In this document: positions 43,269-48,227 of the stretch, one piece after another
How the letters are laid out: every line of letters begins with the position of its first letter
Numbering within the stretch: position 1 is the first letter of the stretch
Assembly: GCA_902492275.1 (NCBI GenBank)
Contig: CABUKW010000006.1
Location: 1 to 48,227 of the forward strand
Length of the DNA stretch: 48,227 bases
Direction of reading: 5' to 3'
Source: an uncultured Peptococcaceae bacterium
GTDB lineage: Bacteria > Bacillota > Peptococcia > Peptococcales > Peptococcaceae
Made by a program: the position numbers and the translations under genes
Notes under the pieces: model-generated
The model's database searches: none
Seen by the model: only the letters and a program-made list of their open reading frames with translations
Told to the model about the DNA's origin: nothing

Positions 43269-43433
43269 AAACAACGACGCCAGAGGCGAAAAAGGCCAGC
43301 AAGTTTTGCGCCGAAATCGCACCGCTGACCGTAAGTCAGGGATGTTTTTCGGCTCAACATGCTTTAGTCTGGCACAAAATATCATAAAAACATTGTCAGA
43401 TTATTATCACCCATAATTTTGCATAAAGAACAA

Positions 43434-43467
43434 ACAGCGCTTTCCTTTACCTCTTGGAAAGCGCTGT
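43434..43467. terminator. Perfect 12-bp terminator hairpin
   Basis: ACAGCGCTTTCC (43434-43445) pairs with GGAAAGCGCTGT (43456-43467) around a 10-base loop. T-rich sequence follows on the plus strand and TGTTTGTTCTTT on the minus strand. It lies about 90 bases beyond the adhesin stop and can serve both sides. Confidence 0.75.
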
Positions 43468-43555
43468 CTGTTTCTTTTTCTTCTTGATTTTTATATCTTC
43501 ACTTGCGGTTAATCTAAGGCTTGTCCGATTTCTTGTCGGGCTGCTTTAAAGATTA

Positions 43556-46500
43556 CTAATTTCTTTTTCTTCTGGTAATTGCGAAACCGCCTGCCGCTGC
43601 CAACAACAATACTGCAAAAACTGCGGTTGGCGCTGTGTCGCCGGTTTTTGGCGCTCCGTCAGATGTTGTGCCATCCTCCGGTGCCTCTGCTCCGCCTTTC
43701 GGAACGTCTGGATCATCCAGCCCGTATTCGGGATCATCTGGATTCCCCGGCTCACTCGGTAAATTGGGTTCCTCTGGCGTGCCTGGTTCACTCGGTACAG
43801 TTGGCTCATCCGGCATATCAGGTTCTTCCGGTGTAGTTGGCTCTTCCGGCGTATCAGTTGGCACATCATCATTGGTGATGGTCCACACCGTACCGCTGCC
43901 CGATACGGTAGAGATAAAGCCTGCCGGTACGGCTGCTTCCTTTACGGTCCATGTATCAGAATCGCCCAGGTTATACCACGTATAGCTCCAGTTGTTGCGT
44001 GCATTCAGCGTCACCGTGTCATAAACGCTGCCGTTCTGCAAAAGCTGGACCTTCACCGAATCGGCCGCTGTACCGCCGTCATCGGTTACCCAAACCTTGC
44101 GGACGGTCAAACTGGTATTATCAGAACTGCCGCCTCCGCCGCCGGAGCTTCCTTTATCGTTGTTGAATAGGACTTCGGAAGCAGCATTGGCCGGAATGGT
44201 TCCTTCCGCTTCTTCTTTGACCGTGCCGTCAACATTCATTGTGACAGTATAACCGCTGTTATTGCTCTCGGTTACCGTGTAGTTCACACCTGCTGGAAGT
44301 CCTGCTGCCGTTTTGCTTTCCCCATGCTTCAGCGTAAAGTTTGCAACACCGTTTTCAAACGTCATATCTCCATAGGTTTTGTTTATAGCCTTGTCCGAAA
44401 GGATTACTGTAAAGGTAAACGCTTTCGATTTGTCTGCCCCGCTGCCGGACACTGTTTTGGAAACAGTCAAATCGCCCGTTGCCCATGTATTGGTTATGGC
44501 AAAGCTAATCTTGTTGCTTTCTCTTTTCGGTTCCCCAACTTTTGCTGTAAAGCCGCTCATATCATCTTCTTTGACAGAATAGGTCACATCTTTAGGATCA
44601 TCAGTCAAGCCTGTAAAGTCGGCTTTCCAGCCATTGCTTGCATTCAGCTTTGCCGAGCCGATTTCCTGATCATTGACTAACAGCCATACCGTTACCTCTG
44701 TTTTTTTGTCTGCAGGCGTAGTATCGCTCCATTCTTTTTGAATGCTTACCGTATATAGCTGATTTTCCGGCGTTCCGATAATCAGATTGCCGTTGGTGCC
44801 GATACCGCCTCCGCGAGAAGCGCTGTTGCCGGAAATAATCACTTTTGCTTGAGTCATAGCTGCTTCCTTTGCTTCCGCCGACACAACGTTTTTCAGCGTA
44901 ACCCGTTCATTTTTGTCGATAGTATCTGTGTAAGGATCCTGATAGGTTTCGCTGTAGCGCTTGGCTTTTGGGTCTGGAGCGCCTGTTCCCGCTCCTCTGT
45001 CTTCACCTTTATCAGGCGCAGGATTTCCAAGATACAACGTCACACCGCCGTCTTTGTAATACTGGTTCAGGCCGCCGCCCAGCATGCGCTTATACAGCGT
45101 CAGATGACCGTTCATACCTTCTGTTAGGCTACCCAATGGATCACTTGGCAGATAATTAAAATGAGAAATATCATCACCGGCTTGCTCGCTGCTTTTTCCG
45201 TCAGCCGCTGCAGCGTTGTTGTCATAGACTGCGCCGCCGTCTGTGATATAGATTTTGATATCACCCGTGTTGCAGGTCCACAGACCGCCGCCTAAGGCAG
45301 ACGCAGTGTTTTCCTTGATGACGGCATTGTAAAGCTGGAGTTCTGCTTCCTTATGGATATAGATACCGCCGCCAAAACCCACATTGCATTCAGATTTATT
45401 TCCAGTGATAGCGCCTGCCGATATTTCAGCATTTGCCTTGCTGTCCATATAGATGCCTGCACCGCAGCCGTGAGCTGTATTGTTGAAAATTTCGCCGCCA
45501 TCCATGCTAAAGGTGGTACCTTCTCCTAAACAGATCCCAGCGCCCCCGCCGCTGCCAGATTTATTCTCAGCAATAGCTCCGTCATGCATGGAAAACTTAT
45601 TTGCCTCCACATAAACACCGCCGCCTTGATAAGTGGCTGTATTTTTTTCAATCTTTCCCTCGTTCATGGCAAGTTCGCCTTGTTTGGCTACATAAATACC
45701 GCCGCCGCGAGAAGCTTCATTCCCTGAAATAGTTCCGTTGTTCATGGTAAATGTGTTGTTGGCTGCATAATACACGCCTCCCCCATCTTGCTGGGCTGTG
45801 CAATCTTCTATCACGCCGCCATCCATAGTGATTTGACAATCAGAATCCTGTGCTACATAAATTCCGCCGCCTTGATATGCAGCACAATCCTTTATGCTTG
45901 CACTGCCGCTGATCGCAACGGAAGAAGCGCCGCCTACGTATAGGCCGCCACCGTTTACAGCAGAGCAATTTTGGATCGTACCGCCTGTTATCTCGGCAGT
46001 CGTGTTTACAACACCGACGCCGCCTCTAAAACCATTTTGATCATCAATTTCATTTTTGTTGTTCTGTATCGTTCCGCCATGTATTTCAAAATCTGCATAG
46101 GATAGCCCTACAATCACTTTTGCAGTTGCACCAGCACCCATTTCCAAGGTTCCGCTGTTTAAAACGAACCTTGACCGATTCTCCGCTGCAGTATCCGCTG
46201 TACTCCACACAGAAACAACGCCGCTGTTACAAGATTTCTTGTTTTTGATTGTCAAAACATTTTCGGTATCGTCCAGTGCGCCAATGGTCAGAGAGCTTCC
46301 GCCTGCGTTTTGCCAGCTTCCAACGTTGAAGCATTTTTGGTCGCCCTCGGCAATGTTCGTGTAGTCGACATCGAATGTGATGGTATGGGCTCCTTCTGAG
46401 AGCAAGGTTACATCTCTTCCATGGTCGATGTTGATTACCCGATCTACCATTATATTCTGCACAATCGTAATAGTAGCCTCACTGTCTGCAGGAATTGCCT

Positions 46501-47530
46501 CAACTGCTTTTGTGAAAGAAGCGTATCCGACACCCTTATCTCCCGTTGTGAGCACAGCGACTGTGTCAGATTCCCTAATTGTGCCGCCATTGTGATGGAT
46601 TACAGCATTAGTATCTCCCCAGACGCTTTTCCCTGCATCTTGCGCTATATTGTCCGCTATCACGCCGCCGTTCATGGTAAATGTGCAGTCGTTATTCACA
46701 TAAACGGCGCTGCCTGTTTTTGCCTGGCAATCTGTGATTGCACCGTCATTCATTTCAAAGGTAGAATTTCCTGTGAGAAGAACGCCACCGCCGCCTTCAG
46801 TTGTAACACAGTTTGTTATGGTTCCGCCGTCCATAACGGCGTTTGAAGACCACGCAACATACAATCCGCGACCATCTGCATGATTTTCCAATACGCCGCC
46901 ATGCATTTCAAAAATTGCTTGCGACATCCCTACAATCGCCGTTGCAGTTGCACCAGCAGCCATTTTCAAGGTTCCGCTGTTTAAAACAAACCTTGACCGA
47001 TTCTCCGCTGCAGTAGTATCTGTACTCCATACAGAAACAATGCTTTTACAAGCTTTCTTGCTTGTGATTGTCAAAACATTTTCGGTATCGTCCAGTGCGC
47101 CAATGGTCAGAGAGCTTCCGCCTGCTGATGCTGTGCTTCCAACATTGAAGCATTTTTGTTCACCTTCGGCAATGCCCGTGTAGTCGACATCGAATGTGAT
47201 GGTATGGGCTCCTTCTGAGAGCAATGTTACATCTCTCCCATTGTAGATGTTGATTACCTGATTGATCTCTATATCCTTTACAATTTTAATCGTACCAGAA
47301 CCATTTGCAGGAATTGCATTGATTGCCAGCTGCAAGGAACTATACGTGGTAGAATCCATCACCGCAACGGTGTCGTCTGACCACTGCAGCGCAGAAGGAC
47401 TGCTCACCGTCGTACTTCCGCCGCCTGTCATCGTATCCCCCGTATTGGCCCACGCCAGCGGCATAAAGGACAGCACCATCGCAATCACCAGGAAAACGGC
47501 TATCTTCTTTTGCCATATTTTATTATGCAT
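43556..47530 (-). CDS. Large cell-surface adhesin: beta-helix repeats, Cna_B domains, sorting signal
   Basis: 1324 residues. A signal peptide (KIAVFLVIAMVLSFMPLAWA) opens the protein. Two related beta-helix blocks start near residues 80 and 353; then a GGGIYV-type right-handed beta-helix from about 520 to 790 with repeated MNGGVI/NEASRGGGIYV units. Three Cna_B/FctA-like domains begin near 927, 1013 and 1140 (YTVSIQKEWSD, LTVSKTVSGSG, LTVRKVWVTDD), which usually carry Lys-Asn isopeptide bonds. A Pro/Glu-rich stalk (about 1223-1290) and the end APKTGDTAPT, a membrane helix and RRKRN follow. The sorting motif is APKTG rather than LPXTG. Likely sortase-anchored; no sortase in the window. AGGAGAGGG precedes the ATG. 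Confidence 0.92.
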   Translation of the reverse strand: MHNKIWQKKIAVFLVIAMVLSFMPLAWANTGDTMTGGGSTTVSSPSALQWSDDTVAVMDSTTYSSLQLAINAIPANGSGTIKIVKDIEINQVINIYNGRDVTLLSEGAHTITFDVDYTGIAEGEQKCFNVGSTASAGGSSLTIGALDDTENVLTITSKKACKSIVSVWSTDTTAAENRSRFVLNSGTLKMAAGATATAIVGMSQAIFEMHGGVLENHADGRGLYVAWSSNAVMDGGTITNCVTTEGGGGVLLTGNSTFEMNDGAITDCQAKTGSAVYVNNDCTFTMNGGVIADNIAQDAGKSVWGDTNAVIHHNGGTIRESDTVAVLTTGDKGVGYASFTKAVEAIPADSEATITIVQNIMVDRVINIDHGRDVTLLSEGAHTITFDVDYTNIAEGDQKCFNVGSWQNAGGSSLTIGALDDTENVLTIKNKKSCNSGVVSVWSTADTAAENRSRFVLNSGTLEMGAGATAKVIVGLSYADFEIHGGTIQNNKNEIDDQNGFRGGVGVVNTTAEITGGTIQNCSAVNGGGLYVGGASSVAISGSASIKDCAAYQGGGIYVAQDSDCQITMDGGVIEDCTAQQDGGGVYYAANNTFTMNNGTISGNEASRGGGIYVAKQGELAMNEGKIEKNTATYQGGGVYVEANKFSMHDGAIAENKSGSGGGAGICLGEGTTFSMDGGEIFNNTAHGCGAGIYMDSKANAEISAGAITGNKSECNVGFGGGIYIHKEAELQLYNAVIKENTASALGGGLWTCNTGDIKIYITDGGAVYDNNAAAADGKSSEQAGDDISHFNYLPSDPLGSLTEGMNGHLTLYKRMLGGGLNQYYKDGGVTLYLGNPAPDKGEDRGAGTGAPDPKAKRYSETYQDPYTDTIDKNERVTLKNVVSAEAKEAAMTQAKVIISGNSASRGGGIGTNGNLIIGTPENQLYTVSIQKEWSDTTPADKKTEVTVWLLVNDQEIGSAKLNASNGWKADFTGLTDDPKDVTYSVKEDDMSGFTAKVGEPKRESNKISFAITNTWATGDLTVSKTVSGSGADKSKAFTFTVILSDKAINKTYGDMTFENGVANFTLKHGESKTAAGLPAGVNYTVTESNNSGYTVTMNVDGTVKEEAEGTIPANAASEVLFNNDKGSSGGGGGSSDNTSLTVRKVWVTDDGGTAADSVKVQLLQNGSVYDTVTLNARNNWSYTWYNLGDSDTWTVKEAAVPAGFISTVSGSGTVWTITNDDVPTDTPEEPTTPEEPDMPDEPTVPSEPGTPEEPNLPSEPGNPDDPEYGLDDPDVPKGGAEAPEDGTTSDGAPKTGDTAPTAVFAVLLLAAAGGFAITRRKRN
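46075..47325 (-). repeat. Tandem DNA-level duplication inside the adhesin gene
   Basis: About 430 bases at 46075-46505 recur at 46893-47325 with high identity; the block from TTTTCGGTATCGTCCAGTGC through the Ser-rich loop is the same base for base over long stretches. Each copy encodes one N-terminal beta-helix block of the adhesin. The offset is about 818-820 bases. Recent duplication, and a substrate for slippage or recombination. Confidence 0.8.
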
Positions 47531-47579
47531 CTTATCCCTCTCCTAAATAAAATTTGTTTCCCCCTCATTAAACTTCTGC

Positions 47580-48110
47580 CTATTTTTCATCCAGCGCCGA
47601 ATACAGCAAATGCAGCAGCTCCAGCACACTGCGAAAGGCTACTTTCTTTTTACCCCGTTTCCAGGATACCTCTCCCTGCCAGCTGCTATGCTGCCGAAAC
47701 CGCACATGAATGTAAAAGGTTTCCCCTGTGTATGGAATTTCTTCTTCCAACGATTGGGCCCGCCAATACTGCTGCACCACCTTGGTTCCTCCCTGCAGCC
47801 ACTGATCATAGACGGCCCGTTGTGCCGCCGTATCATTTTTCAGTTCCCGATTTGGCGCCTGAAAACTCCTATGCTCCGCAGAGGTCTGCGGACAATCCCA
47901 AGCGTCCATCATAGCGTCCATCTGTAAAATAGCTTCCGCTAACCCACAAAAAGGCTGCGCCTGCTCCAAATATAAATTATGAATACTGCCGCCCATCTGC
48001 CCATCCGATTGCTTCTGCACCCGCAGCATAAAAGTGCGGCTGTTTTCCGGCAAATCGGCTGTGACAAACGAAGGCCGCTCCTTCTCTGGAATCCAATTTT
48101 CCGACTGCAT
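47580..48110 (-). CDS. Hypothetical protein co-transcribed with the adhesin
   Basis: 176 residues from MQSENWIPEKERPSF. The middle is Gln-rich; the C-terminal part reads YIHVRFRQHSSWQGEVSW, then KKKVAFRSVLELLHLLYSAL. I recall similar short C-terminal patterns (FRQ-SWQG-W, FRSVLELL) in clostridial proteins of unknown function, but cannot name a family. No signal peptide or membrane helix. AGGAGG precedes ATG 48110; an in-frame ATG at 48173 is less likely. It ends 49 bases before the adhesin start on the same strand, so it is probably the first gene of that unit. Confidence 0.75.
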   Translation of the reverse strand: MQSENWIPEKERPSFVTADLPENSRTFMLRVQKQSDGQMGGSIHNLYLEQAQPFCGLAEAILQMDAMMDAWDCPQTSAEHRSFQAPNRELKNDTAAQRAVYDQWLQGGTKVVQQYWRAQSLEEEIPYTGETFYIHVRFRQHSSWQGEVSWKRGKKKVAFRSVLELLHLLYSALDEK

Positions 48111-48227
48111 CACGCTCCCTCCTTTCTCCCCCCTGCGGTAAAAAATCGACCTGAAACTCCCAGAAACAATCATTTTTGCACCTTTTTACATCTTAAATGT
48201 CATAGGTTTCTGGCATAAAAAATACAT

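Overview
The window looks like a chromosomal segment of a low-to-mid-GC Gram-positive anaerobe of the Bacillota, probably clostridial. The signs are a rapZ-yvcK-whiA cluster, a CwlD-type amidase, a FeoA/FeoB/Cys-rich ferrous iron operon, a 4Fe-4S enoate-reductase-type flavoenzyme, and a large surface protein ending in an LPXTG-like sorting signal. AGGAGG ribosome binding sites stand before most starts. I cannot name the genus from sequence alone. No rRNA, tRNA, CRISPR array, transposase or phage gene was seen.

Left part (1-22 kb): almost every gene is on the minus strand. In order of position there are: a DinJ/YafQ toxin-antitoxin pair whose toxin is cut by an in-frame amber codon; an AraC regulator with a DMT exporter; the feoA-feoB-small Cys protein operon; a prepilin peptidase, rapZ, yvcK, whiA and a small membrane protein; DegV; prephenate dehydrogenase; a four-gene signalling operon (REC-HD-GYP-PAS-GGDEF protein, HPt protein, two soluble hybrid histidine kinases) that reads as a complete phosphorelay ending in c-di-GMP turnover; a TrhA/hemolysin III membrane protein; and hemW.

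Centre (22-32 kb): the divergent hemW/cwlD intergenic region holds six DnaA-box-like 9-mers in 185 bp next to AT-rich sequence, a strong origin-like or DnaA-titrating signature although dnaA is not in the window. Then come cwlD, a small hypothetical gene, queF, citrate synthase and a MarR regulator with back-to-back promoters sharing a palindrome, and a four-gene minus-strand operon of families known as immunity proteins of polymorphic toxins (DUF1963, TPR-SUFU-DUF2185, TPR, SUFU) with no toxin beside it.

Right part (32-48 kb): a plus-strand catabolic-looking operon (broken SDR gene, DASS/SLC13 transporter, amidohydrolase-like protein without the usual metal ligands, stand-alone pyruvate-kinase-C-like protein) followed by a LysR regulator; a second DMT exporter; a YdcF-like protein; an AAA ATPase with a small membrane protein; a 649-residue FMN/4Fe-4S/FAD oxidoreductase; a 690-bp gene-free stretch with a structured element and GTCATCCTGAGC-type palindromic repeats; and a 1324-residue adhesin with a small companion gene.

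The most novel structure is a family of roughly 90-150 bp intergenic elements at 27.5-27.8 kb and 38.2-38.56 kb. Three complete copies share fixed unpaired motifs (AGGCGGC, ACAACGCA, GACGCG, GCGAGC) separated by helices whose sequences differ between copies while base pairing is kept, the mark of a conserved fold.
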